Below, piece after piece: positions 8,813 through 17,662 of a DNA stretch of 32,817 nt. Location of the stretch: contig CAIJYT010000197.1 in the NCBI GenBank assembly GCA_903824935.1, positions 1 through 32,817 of the forward strand. The letters run 5' to 3'. Below the pieces are notes generated by a model. It was not told the origin of the DNA. It ran no database searches and was given only the letters and a program-made list of their open reading frames with translations. Source of the stretch: an uncultured Bacteroidales bacterium (GTDB lineage Bacteria; Bacteroidota; Bacteroidia; Bacteroidales; FEN-979). The position numbers and the translations under genes were made by a program. Every line of letters starts with the position of its first letter. Within the stretch, counting starts at the first letter, position 1.

Positions 8813-9307
8813 TTATTTTGATTTGATGGCAACAGCCTCTATCTCCACAAGCGCCCCTAACGGGAGTTTTACAACTCCGAAAGTCGCACGGGCCGGAGGA
8901 TCAACGGGATAATATTTACCGTATACGGTATTAAAATCCTTGAAATTGTCCATATCGCTGAGCATACAGGTCGACTTGACCACATCGCTGTAATCATAGC
9001 CTGCGGCTTTAAGCACCGCACCAATGTTTTTCATGACCTGCCCAACCTGCTCGGAGATACCCCCGTCGACTATTTTGCCGCTGGAAGCATCCAGAGGAAG
9101 CTGTCCTGAAATGTAAAGAATCCCGTTGACTTCCACCGCCTGGCTGAATGGCCCGATGGCTTTCGGGGCATCTTCAGTGTTGATGGTCCTCTTTGCTTTC
9201 ACCGACCTGACAGCCTTGACATTAACAGAAGAGGCTGACTCCTGAGCATTAGCCGCAATCAGCCCTGTAAATATCATACATACAAATAAAACAGCAAGCT
9301 TTCGCAT
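8813..9307 (-). CDS. RidA family (YjgF/YER057c/UK114) protein with N-terminal signal peptide
   Basis: 'NTEDAPKAIGPFSQAVEVNGILYISGQLPLDASSGKIV', 'VVKSTCMLSDMDNFKDFNTVYGKYYPVDPPARATFGVVKLPLGALVEIEAVAI'. N-terminal MRKLAVLFVCMIFTGLIAANAQ is a classical signal peptide. Confidence 0.92.
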   Translation of the reverse strand: MRKLAVLFVCMIFTGLIAANAQESASSVNVKAVRSVKAKRTINTEDAPKAIGPFSQAVEVNGILYISGQLPLDASSGKIVDGGISEQVGQVMKNIGAVLKAAGYDYSDVVKSTCMLSDMDNFKDFNTVYGKYYPVDPPARATFGVVKLPLGALVEIEAVAIKSK

Positions 9308-9352
9308 AGGTAGTATTTTGTGATAAAATTAATTTATTTTTCATAACCACCC

Positions 9353-10720
9353 TTATAGATCCTTTAAGCTGGCAATAAAGGAACAACCCTTTTTACCGGG
9401 ACTTTTAAGCAGTGTGTTTCCAACCTTTATCTCATCTCCAAAATAGCCGGCAAGAAAGATATTTCCTTGTCCTGACAAAGCGATTCCCATGGCTTTATCA
9501 TAACCGTTTCCCCCTATCTGGGCACCGCCCAGCATTTTTCCATCAGGCGAATATTTCAGGATGAAAATATCCCAGTCTCCAGTGGAACTGATATCAGAAG
9601 GCCCGAAAGTGAAGGAAGCAGTGAAATTACCTGCAACAAGAATATCTCCCTTGCTGTCGACTTCCATGGACTGAGCATGCTCGTTGCCTTTTCCACCGGA
9701 CTGAACTGCCCATAATACATTCCCTTCTTTGGAGTATTTTACAAGGAAAAGATCATCAGAGCCCTTGCTTTTCATCTGCTTTTTATCAAACCAGGCAATC
9801 CCTGCAAAACTGCCTGTAACAAAAATATTTTCAGCCGAATCCACCGCTATTGCACTCAGGTTATTCTCGCCAATGGCCGATCCCCCTTTTTTAAGCCACT
9901 GAATAACCCCTTCGGTATTGTACTTGACCAGGAAAACATCTTTCGTATTAGTACTCGTAATGAAATTTTTATCAAATTCAGCCTTCCCTTCGAATATACC
10001 ACCCACATATACATTGCACAGGCGATCAACATTGATCTCTGCAACCTGGTTTGAGCCTTCTCCTTCCCCTATCCTCCCCCAGCAAAAATCCCCTTTGCCT
10101 GAATACTTATAAATAAAAACATTTAGTTTCCCCCTTGGTTTGACGGTTTGTCCGCCAAGGACCAGGGGCCCCTTGAAAACACCGGAAACATATACATTCC
10201 CTTGCTGATCTGCACATACCGACTTGCCATAATCATCATTCGCGCCTTCCTGTTTTTTTACCCACAGGATATTCCCTTCATTATCATACTTTGCGAGGAA
10301 AAAATCCCTGGCACCTTTGGTTTTTAAAGCCAATCCTGAAAAATCAGCATCGCCTGAAACATATCCGGTGATGTATACATTGTTAAGGTTATCCAAAGCA
10401 ATCCCGTAGGCCTCATCCGACTCGCTTCCACCTGCCTGCCGCAACCAGGCCGGGTTACCGTCAGTATCTATTTTCGCAAGAAAGATGTCGCTGTGCCCTT
10501 TAGAAAAAAGCTTAAGTCCTCCAATTGTTAAAGTATCAGAAAATCCCCCGGTTATATAGGTATTGCCGGATTTGTCAGCCGCTACAGAATTAACTATAGC
10601 TGTTGTTCTGCAGTTTATGGCCCTGGCCCAATCCCAGTGATATGACTGACCAAATGCCATAGTGTTTACAATTTTTACAAACACAAATAAAATCATGGTG
10701 ATTCTGAGAGTTGTTTTCAT
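9353..10720 (-). CDS. SBBP-repeat secreted beta-propeller protein
   Basis: Signal peptide MKTTLRITMILFVFVKIVNTMAFGQ; seven copies of a 'gNvYitGyFsg...DifLaKYd..GnilWakq.GG' unit. Confidence 0.85.
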   Translation of the reverse strand: MKTTLRITMILFVFVKIVNTMAFGQSYHWDWARAINCRTTAIVNSVAADKSGNTYITGGFSDTLTIGGLKLFSKGHSDIFLAKIDTDGNPAWLRQAGGSESDEAYGIALDNLNNVYITGYVSGDADFSGLALKTKGARDFFLAKYDNEGNILWVKKQEGANDDYGKSVCADQQGNVYVSGVFKGPLVLGGQTVKPRGKLNVFIYKYSGKGDFCWGRIGEGEGSNQVAEINVDRLCNVYVGGIFEGKAEFDKNFITSTNTKDVFLVKYNTEGVIQWLKKGGSAIGENNLSAIAVDSAENIFVTGSFAGIAWFDKKQMKSKGSDDLFLVKYSKEGNVLWAVQSGGKGNEHAQSMEVDSKGDILVAGNFTASFTFGPSDISSTGDWDIFILKYSPDGKMLGGAQIGGNGYDKAMGIALSGQGNIFLAGYFGDEIKVGNTLLKSPGKKGCSFIASLKDL

Positions 10721-10897
10721 GGTCTCACGTTTGTGTTTTAACGTCATCTATTGATAAAGTGTTTTACTGATTAATTAGAAAAACCCTATTCTTTATACTT
10801 TGTTTATAACGGATACCGATGCGGGGGATCAGTAAAGTCAATAACAATCGTGTTGCTGATTTTTCTTATTTTAGTCAGGAAATTCATACTGTTATCT

Positions 10898-11470
10898 ATG
10901 AGGTCATTATCGTTTTTCTTTTGCTGCCTGATGGCATTGTCAGTATTTTCCGGCTGTAATTGCAGCAGGGATGGACAGGCCGGTTTCCGTACACTGCAGT
11001 GCAGGACCCAGAAAGTGGAATGCCAAATCCAGCCATCCGAATTATTTGACACCGTGTTGATTTTTCATGGCAGTAAACTGGGAATCAGGTGCATAACTGA
11101 ATGCACCGGGGAATTCCTTATCAATGACACCATCAATGATACACTTGTCAAACTATACAGGGACAGGCAATTCAGGTTTATCATCACAGGGGATCAAACC
11201 AAAGGATGTATTGTCACAAAAAAACTGTTCAGGAAGGATTATCCTGACCGCCTGATATTTGAAAAATCAGTTTTGGCCTTTCCCCGCTTTGAAAAGATCG
11301 ACACTTCCGAGAATGCCGTCATGATCCATGCCCGCTTCCTTTTCCCGAAGGGACTTGAAGGGACTGATGAATTTGACGATATATTTTTTGACATCAGGCC
11401 CGACGGAACAGTATTCCTTAAGAAGATCGGGTTATATCAGGCACCATCAACCAACGATTTAAACCCCTGA
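10898..11470 (+). CDS. Hypothetical lipoprotein
   Basis: ORF 10850-11470; internal ATG at 10898 gives MRSLSFFFCCLMALSVFSGCNC with a lipobox. No family recognised. Confidence 0.6.
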   Translation: MRSLSFFFCCLMALSVFSGCNCSRDGQAGFRTLQCRTQKVECQIQPSELFDTVLIFHGSKLGIRCITECTGEFLINDTINDTLVKLYRDRQFRFIITGDQTKGCIVTKKLFRKDYPDRLIFEKSVLAFPRFEKIDTSENAVMIHARFLFPKGLEGTDEFDDIFFDIRPDGTVFLKKIGLYQAPSTNDLNP

Positions 11471-11472
11471 CG

Positions 11473-12579
11473 ATGAAACTGAAAACTCTCTTTATCATTG
11501 CGATCCCGGCCCTGATTTTTTTTCCTGTCATGCTTACCGGCCAGCAGCTCAGGCCTGGGTTCGATAAAGCAGAATACCGGGAAATGCTTTTGATCTCGGC
11601 AAGGACATCAGCTAATCCTGAATATTATAACAAATATCCGACGCCTGAGCATTTCAGGAAGATCTACGCATCGCCAGTGGTTGGCATGGATAACCGCTGG
11701 GACCTCTGGATCAGCGACAAATCCCTTGCAATAATAAGTATCAGGGGGACTACCGGGAGTTTTACAAGCTGGCTGGCGAATTATTATTGTGCCATGTCAT
11801 CTGCAAAAGGTGAATTAAAACTTGATACGGATTTCACTTTTAAATATGAGCTGGCATCAAATCCTGCGGCTGCAGTCCATACGGGCTGGCTTATTTGCAC
11901 AGCCTATCTTTCCAGGGATATCCTTCCCAGGATTGACTCCCTGTATAAAGCAGGGGTGAAGGACTTTATCATCACCGGGCACAGCCAGGGTGGTGCCATA
12001 AGCTACCTTCTCACCGCATACTTCTTGAATCTCAGGGATCAGAAAGTTCTGCCCGGCGACATCCGTTTCAAGACCTATTGCAGCGCAGCTCCAAAGCCCG
12101 GGAACCTTTATTTTGCTTATGATTATGAAGCCAGGACTCAGAACGGCTGGGCTTATAATGTAGTGAATTCGGCTGACTGGGTGCCCGAAAGCCCGTTTTC
12201 AATCCAGACCACCGATGACTATAATGCAGTCAACCCGTTTGCAGGCATCCGCCCGAAGATCAGAAAAATGAAATTCCCAAAGAATACCGTGGTAATGCAT
12301 CTCTACAACGGCCTTGATAAACCTACCAGGAAGTCCCGTGATAACTTTGAAAAACACCTTGGGGTCAAGGTGTCAAAGTATGTGAAATACCAGCTTCCAA
12401 GGTATGTTCCCCCGGTTTACTATCACAGCAGTAACTATGTCCGCACAGGCACTACCATTGTCCTGCTTGCCGATGACAACTATTACAAGATTTTTCCTGG
12501 TGAAAACAAGGGAGTTTTTGCACACCATCTTCATAATGCCTACCTTTATCTTCTCGACCATTACAATCCAGGTGAATAA
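11473..12579 (+). CDS. Secreted lipase (class 3) family protein
   Basis: Signal peptide; nucleophile elbow 'FIITGHSQGGAISYLLTAYFL' (GxSxG); 'SIRGTTGSFTSWLANYY'; 'CSAAPKPGN'. Confidence 0.85.
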   Translation: MKLKTLFIIAIPALIFFPVMLTGQQLRPGFDKAEYREMLLISARTSANPEYYNKYPTPEHFRKIYASPVVGMDNRWDLWISDKSLAIISIRGTTGSFTSWLANYYCAMSSAKGELKLDTDFTFKYELASNPAAAVHTGWLICTAYLSRDILPRIDSLYKAGVKDFIITGHSQGGAISYLLTAYFLNLRDQKVLPGDIRFKTYCSAAPKPGNLYFAYDYEARTQNGWAYNVVNSADWVPESPFSIQTTDDYNAVNPFAGIRPKIRKMKFPKNTVVMHLYNGLDKPTRKSRDNFEKHLGVKVSKYVKYQLPRYVPPVYYHSSNYVRTGTTIVLLADDNYYKIFPGENKGVFAHHLHNAYLYLLDHYNPGE

Positions 12580-12685
12580 TAAAAGGATATTTTACGTAAT
12601 TTTGATTCATCTTTATATGGTTCCGCTTTGGTATAAAAAAATTTAAAGTGCGGAGTCAGCACTATAATCACTGACGATAACAAAA

Positions 12686-13279
12686 ATGAAAAAGCTTCTC
12701 GTATTTCTCAGCATTGTCATGATGATCCCGATGTTCAGCTGTAAAAAAGACAGTTCCTCATCCTCTTCATCAACCGGGTTAAACAACCAGGACATGATCT
12801 CCTCCATATTTGTTGCGGGAATGTCGTGGAACACCCATACAAAAGAGGCAGCATCCACTGTGCCGATCAATATCCCTGTCGACAATACAGTGAACGGACC
12901 CAAAGGCGGCAATATTCATGTTACCGGAAGTATTACAGGATCGATGACCCTTGATGACCACACCCAGGCAGTTCTGGGCGGAATTATGCAGCTTGGGCTC
13001 ACGGAAGCAATAAATTCGTATGCTTTCGTTTCAAACGGGAATACTTACACCATGAGTGGCGCCCCCTATATTTCGCTAACGGGCACTTTCACTCTTCTGC
13101 CGGGAGGGGCAACGTTCGGAACCGCTTCCAGCATGCAGATCGGAGGAGGGGTCCATGTCACCGGCCCTTCGGTTGACCAGACCATCAATATCAACATCAC
13201 CATTGTTGTGAATACAAACGGCACAGGCGGTGATGTGAGTGGGACCATAGGCGGGAACCCTATCAATTTCCATATCTGA
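12686..13279 (+). CDS. Hypothetical lipoprotein with Ser-rich linker
   Basis: MKKLLVFLSIVMMIPMFSCKKDSSSSSSSTG lipobox, followed by a beta-rich Gly/Thr-rich region. Confidence 0.7.
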   Translation: MKKLLVFLSIVMMIPMFSCKKDSSSSSSSTGLNNQDMISSIFVAGMSWNTHTKEAASTVPINIPVDNTVNGPKGGNIHVTGSITGSMTLDDHTQAVLGGIMQLGLTEAINSYAFVSNGNTYTMSGAPYISLTGTFTLLPGGATFGTASSMQIGGGVHVTGPSVDQTININITIVVNTNGTGGDVSGTIGGNPINFHI

Positions 13280-13325
13280 CCCCCTGCACTTTCACTGCAA
13301 AATTTCATTGGTTGATAATATTCTC

Positions 13326-13838
13326 ATGAAAATACGTTCATTGTTTTTTACACTGCTAATGTTAAGTGCGGTTCAGGCTTTCTCCCAGCAGAAAACATTC
13401 CAGGACACCCTGCTTGATCATATGTGCGGGAAATGGGTCCTCAGGGGGCTTATCGGGGGACAATCAACAGTGCATGATATAACCGCCGAATGGGTTTTGA
13501 ACCACCAGTTTGTAATGATCAGGGAGGTTTCCCGTGAAAAAAATGAAAAAGGCGAGCCTCAGTACCAGGCTAATGTATACATAGGATGGGCCGAACCCAC
13601 GGCTGAGTATGTTTGCATGTGGCTTGACGTATGGGGGGGATTCACGCCCGAATCGGTGGGCCGGGCCAAACGTCATTTTGATAAAATTCCCTTCGATTTC
13701 AATGACAGCAAAGGCGTTGCAAGTTTTCACACTACATTGGCATACGATAAAATAAGCGATTCCTGGTTCTGGTTGATGGATAATGACATAGGGGGGGCAT
13801 TAAAGCCCTTTGCCCGTGTATCTCTTACCAGGAATTAG
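13326..13838 (+). CDS. Secreted DUF1579-like protein
   Basis: Signal peptide MKIRSLFFTLLMLSAVQAFSQ; 'DHMCGKWVLRG...ITAEWVLNHQFVMIREVS' resembles DUF1579. Confidence 0.5.
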   Translation: MKIRSLFFTLLMLSAVQAFSQQKTFQDTLLDHMCGKWVLRGLIGGQSTVHDITAEWVLNHQFVMIREVSREKNEKGEPQYQANVYIGWAEPTAEYVCMWLDVWGGFTPESVGRAKRHFDKIPFDFNDSKGVASFHTTLAYDKISDSWFWLMDNDIGGALKPFARVSLTRN

Positions 13839-13893
13839 AATTTAGCTTACAGTTTCGGCAGATGCATTTTTTTTCACCACTTAACAGCATCAT

Positions 13894-14901
13894 ATGAGTT
13901 TAATGAGAGCAGTCCAGGTGAGTTCACCTGGGGCGAATTTTGAACTGATTAGTAAAGAAATCCCCGTTCCGGCGAATAATGAAGTACTTATAAAAGTGCA
14001 GGCATGCGGGATATGCCATGGAGATGCAGTCTCCAAAGAAGGACATATGCCTGGCGTCAAATATCCAATCATACCAGGCCACGAGGTGGTAGGGACGATA
14101 GAAAAAAAGGGGACCCTGGTCACAAACTGGAAAGAAGGGCAAAGAGTTGGAATCGGTTGGCACGGGGGACATTGTAATCAGTGCAGCGCCTGCCGCAGGG
14201 GCGACTTCGGATCCTGCGAGAGATCGCTTACCACAGGTCTTCATATCGACGGAGGTTATGCTGAGTACATGATAACAAGGCCCGAAGCCATGGTGAGCAT
14301 TCCTGAAGAGTTATCGTCGACGGAAGCTGCTCCGCTGTTATGCGCCGGCAGGACTACTTTCGGGGCCCTGGTTCAGAGCGGGGCACTTGCAGGGGACCTT
14401 GTTGCAATACATGGCCTGGGGGGCCTGGGCCACCTGGCTTTGCAATATGCTGTAAAGATGGGATTCAAAACCTTTGTTTTATCCAGGGGTAAGGAAAAAG
14501 AAGAACTTGCATATAAACTCGGAGCACATAAGTATATTGATACCAATGCAGGTGATGCAGTGAAGCAGCTCATGAAAGAAGGTGGCGCAAGAGTAATATT
14601 ATGTACCGCGCCGAGTGGCAAAGCCATCTCGGAACTCCTCCCCGGCCTGGGCCGCAACGGACAGGCAATCATTGTGACAGGCGCAAGGGACACTATGCAG
14701 ATCCCCCCAGCTCTCCTGCTGGGAGGCGAACGCTCGGTCAAAGGCTTCGTTACAGGGAATATGGAAGATGCCATCTGGTTTAGCGTCCTAACAAAGATAA
14801 TCCCCATGGTTGAGGTATTTCCCCTGGAACAGGCAGCATTGGCTTATGAAAAAATGATGTCGGCAAAAGTACACTTTAGATCGGTGCTGAAGATATCCTG
14901 A
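13894..14901 (+). CDS. Zinc-dependent alcohol dehydrogenase (MDR family)
   Basis: 'CGICHGDAVSKEG', 'PIIPGHEVVGTI', structural zinc cysteines 'GGHCNQCSACRRGDFGSCE', 'IHGLGGLGHLALQYA'. Confidence 0.93.
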   Translation: MSLMRAVQVSSPGANFELISKEIPVPANNEVLIKVQACGICHGDAVSKEGHMPGVKYPIIPGHEVVGTIEKKGTLVTNWKEGQRVGIGWHGGHCNQCSACRRGDFGSCERSLTTGLHIDGGYAEYMITRPEAMVSIPEELSSTEAAPLLCAGRTTFGALVQSGALAGDLVAIHGLGGLGHLALQYAVKMGFKTFVLSRGKEKEELAYKLGAHKYIDTNAGDAVKQLMKEGGARVILCTAPSGKAISELLPGLGRNGQAIIVTGARDTMQIPPALLLGGERSVKGFVTGNMEDAIWFSVLTKIIPMVEVFPLEQAALAYEKMMSAKVHFRSVLKIS

Positions 14902-14961
14902 TCAATGCGAGAATGTAAGATCAACCGAGATACTTATCCACAGTCAATAAAATAAATTCAG

Positions 14962-16386
14962 ATGAAACTGACCAGACTCCTGGCATTCCTTTTGATTTCC
15001 TGCCTTTTCGTGTTCCGCACGCCGGGAAGCATGGCTGGCACCACAAATACAGCCCAGCTCAGGCTGGGTAAACCGGCGTCGGTAATGCTCACAGCCTACA
15101 GCACAACCCTGCTGGCCAACGGCCGTGATAAAACCCGGCTGCGCATTGCCATAACCGACAGTAATATGCATGAGATCCCGTCGGCAAAGGATTCCGTGAC
15201 GGTTTTTCTCACGGGAGACGCAAAACTTAAGGCAGCCGACGGAAGCACCCTGGTTATGGATACCGACACTTCAGGCCGGCAATACGCAGTATGCGGGCTT
15301 GAAAAAGGGATATGCCAGCTGATATTTATTGCGGGGACCAAACCCGGCAAGGTGAAAATTGAAGCAAGATCAGGTAAACTATGGCCAGGGTCGCATGAGA
15401 TCCATACCCTACCCTCGGGGTTCTCCATGAAAAAACCCACTGCAGACCAGATCCTTCCTGCCACCAAACCTGTTGGCAGGATGATAGGTGCAGATATTTC
15501 CTTCCTGCCTCAGATAGAAGACCAGGGCGGGAAATTCTCAGACAGCAGCCGGGAGAAAGATGCCATCAACCTCCTTCGTGATCATGGTTTTAATTACATA
15601 CGGCTGAGGGTGTTCGTCAATCCTGAAAACAAGGATGGGTATTCTCCCGGGAAGGGTTATTGCGGCCTGAAATACACCCTTGAAATGGCTAAACGTATCA
15701 AAGAGGCAGGAATGAAACTGCTTCTCGATTTTCATTACAGCGATTACTGGGCTGATCCCCAGCAGCAGTATAAACCGAAAGCATGGGCAAGCCTGGATGT
15801 CAAAACCCTGAATGATTCTGTTAAAGCTTATACTACCAGGGTGCTGCTTGCACTAAAAAAGCAGGGCACCATGCCCTCCATGGTTCAGGTGGGGAACGAG
15901 ATAAACCACGGTATACTCTGGCCCGAAGGCCATATAGGCAACCCCGACCAGCTTGCCGACCTGCTGAAATCAGGAATCGCGGGCGTTGAAGCCGTGGCCC
16001 CCTCAATGCCTGTCATGCTGCACCTTGCGCTGGGCGGACAAAACCAGGAAGCAGTATTCTGGCTCGATAATATGATAGCCAGGGGCGTGAAGTTCGATAT
16101 CATCGGGCTCTCTTATTACCCACGCTGGCATGGAACTCTTGCCGACCTTAAGAACAACCTGGCTGACCTTCTGAAACGATATCGCAAACCTCTCAATGTC
16201 GTGGAGTATTCCGATTTTAAACGAGAGGTCCACGATATCATTTTCGGCCTGCCCGACGGAATGGGGAAAGGCGCCTGCATCTGGGAACCATTAGGCTGGA
16301 ACAGCGGGCTCTTTGATAAAAACGGATCAACCACGAAGCTTATCAAGGTTTACGACCAACTCAATGTTAAATATTTGCGACCATGA
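14962..16386 (+). CDS. Arabinogalactan endo-beta-1,4-galactanase (GH53) with N-terminal Ig-like domain
   Basis: GH53 motifs 'MIGADISFLPQIEDQGGKF', 'HGFNYIRLRVFVNP', 'LLLDFHYSDYWADPQQQ.PKAW', acid/base 'QVGNEINHGILWPEG', nucleophile 'VVEYSDF'. N-terminal Ig-like segment 'VMLTAYSTTLLANGRDKTRLRIAITD'. Confidence 0.9.
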   Translation: MKLTRLLAFLLISCLFVFRTPGSMAGTTNTAQLRLGKPASVMLTAYSTTLLANGRDKTRLRIAITDSNMHEIPSAKDSVTVFLTGDAKLKAADGSTLVMDTDTSGRQYAVCGLEKGICQLIFIAGTKPGKVKIEARSGKLWPGSHEIHTLPSGFSMKKPTADQILPATKPVGRMIGADISFLPQIEDQGGKFSDSSREKDAINLLRDHGFNYIRLRVFVNPENKDGYSPGKGYCGLKYTLEMAKRIKEAGMKLLLDFHYSDYWADPQQQYKPKAWASLDVKTLNDSVKAYTTRVLLALKKQGTMPSMVQVGNEINHGILWPEGHIGNPDQLADLLKSGIAGVEAVAPSMPVMLHLALGGQNQEAVFWLDNMIARGVKFDIIGLSYYPRWHGTLADLKNNLADLLKRYRKPLNVVEYSDFKREVHDIIFGLPDGMGKGACIWEPLGWNSGLFDKNGSTTKLIKVYDQLNVKYLRP

Positions 16387-17063
16387 TCAATTTCGAAGCA
16401 CTATTCAAAATATCCTACGGCTTGTATATCGTTTGTTCGGGAGATAAAAACCTGGGCAACGGTTTCATTTCAAATACCGTATTCCAGGTTACCTCTGAAC
16501 CGGCAAGGTTTGCAGCCTGCTGCCATAAAAATAATTTCACCTCGGGATTTATTATGGATTCAAGGGCTTTTTCAGTTTCTGTATTGAAAAGGGATGCCTC
16601 ATCGGAAATTTTCGGGAGGTTCGGTTATAAGAGCGGTAAGGATTTCGATAAACTTGCGGGGATGGATATCAGGTACGGCGATACAGGAGTGCCGGTGGTA
16701 CTTAATGAAAGCATCGCATTCATTGAATGCCGGCTCGATCAGACCATTGATCTTGGAACACACCTGATGTTTATAGGAGAACTGGTAAATGCCGAAATCC
16801 TTGACAACACCAAAGAACCTATTACCTACCTGTATTACAGGCAGGTTAAAAAGGCTGTTGCACCCAAAAATGCGCCTACCTATATTAACAGGTCAAAATC
16901 TGAAGTGAAGCCCATGGTTCTGTTCAGCAAATACGAATGCCCTGCCTGCGGATTTATCTATGACGAAAGTGCAGAAAAAGTTAAATTTGAAGACCTGCCC
17001 GAGGATTGGGTTTGCCCTGCCTGCGGATGCGGGAAGACTGATTTTATAAAAATTTATCAATAA
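16383..17063 (+). CDS. Flavin reductase-rubredoxin fusion (high-molecular-weight rubredoxin-like)
   Basis: Flavin-reductase-like N-terminus ([44 protein letters not shown]...F.GEL); C-terminal rubredoxin '[13 protein letters not shown]...[20 protein letters not shown]'. Overlaps the GH53 stop by 4 nt (ATGA). Confidence 0.9.
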   Translation: MINFEALFKISYGLYIVCSGDKNLGNGFISNTVFQVTSEPARFAACCHKNNFTSGFIMDSRAFSVSVLKRDASSEIFGRFGYKSGKDFDKLAGMDIRYGDTGVPVVLNESIAFIECRLDQTIDLGTHLMFIGELVNAEILDNTKEPITYLYYRQVKKAVAPKNAPTYINRSKSEVKPMVLFSKYECPACGFIYDESAEKVKFEDLPEDWVCPACGCGKTDFIKIYQ

Positions 17064-17074
17064 ATATTTCAGAT

Positions 17075-17653
17075 ATGACAAAATCAATAAAAGGTACCAG
17101 GACAGAACAAAACCTGCTGAAATCATTCGCAGGTGAATCACAGGCCAGAAACCGTTATGAGTTTTTCGCAAGTGTGGCTAAAAAGGAAGGTTACGAGCAG
17201 ATCTCAGCTATTTTCATAGAAACTTCAAACCAGGAAAAGGAGCATGCCAAACGGTTCTTTAAATTCCTTGAAGGCGGGATGACCGAAATCACCGCGATGT
17301 ACCCTGCCGGCATCATTGGCACAACCAAAGAAAACCTGAAAGCAGCCGCTGAAGGTGAACATGAGGAATGGACCGAACTGTATCCTATGTTTGCTGAGGT
17401 TGCAAAAGAAGAAGGGTTTACAGAAATTGCCGTTGCCTGGCAGATGATCGCCAAAGTTGAAGCCGAGCATGAACGCAGGTACCTGAAACTCTTGCAGAAT
17501 GTATCTGAAGACAAGGTATTTATGAAAGACGGAAAAGTGTGGTGGAAATGCCTGAATTGCGGATATGTTTATGAATCAGAAAAAGCTATGGAAAAATGCC
17601 CGGCCTGCCAGCATCCCAGGGCATACATGCAGGTACGAGAAGATAATTACTAA
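17075..17653 (+). CDS. Rubrerythrin
   Basis: '[23 protein letters not shown]', '[15 protein letters not shown]', '[14 protein letters not shown]', C-terminal rubredoxin knuckles '[29 protein letters not shown]'. Confidence 0.95.
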   Translation: MTKSIKGTRTEQNLLKSFAGESQARNRYEFFASVAKKEGYEQISAIFIETSNQEKEHAKRFFKFLEGGMTEITAMYPAGIIGTTKENLKAAAEGEHEEWTELYPMFAEVAKEEGFTEIAVAWQMIAKVEAEHERRYLKLLQNVSEDKVFMKDGKVWWKCLNCGYVYESEKAMEKCPACQHPRAYMQVREDNY

Positions 17654-17662
17654 AAGAAGATC

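Noticed and set aside
14934-14942. Perfect DnaA-box 9-mer TTATCCACA in the intergenic region before GH53
   Set aside because: Single copy with no clustered boxes, AT-rich unwinding element or dnaA/dnaN neighbours. One 9-mer match in about 33 kb on two strands is not unlikely by chance.
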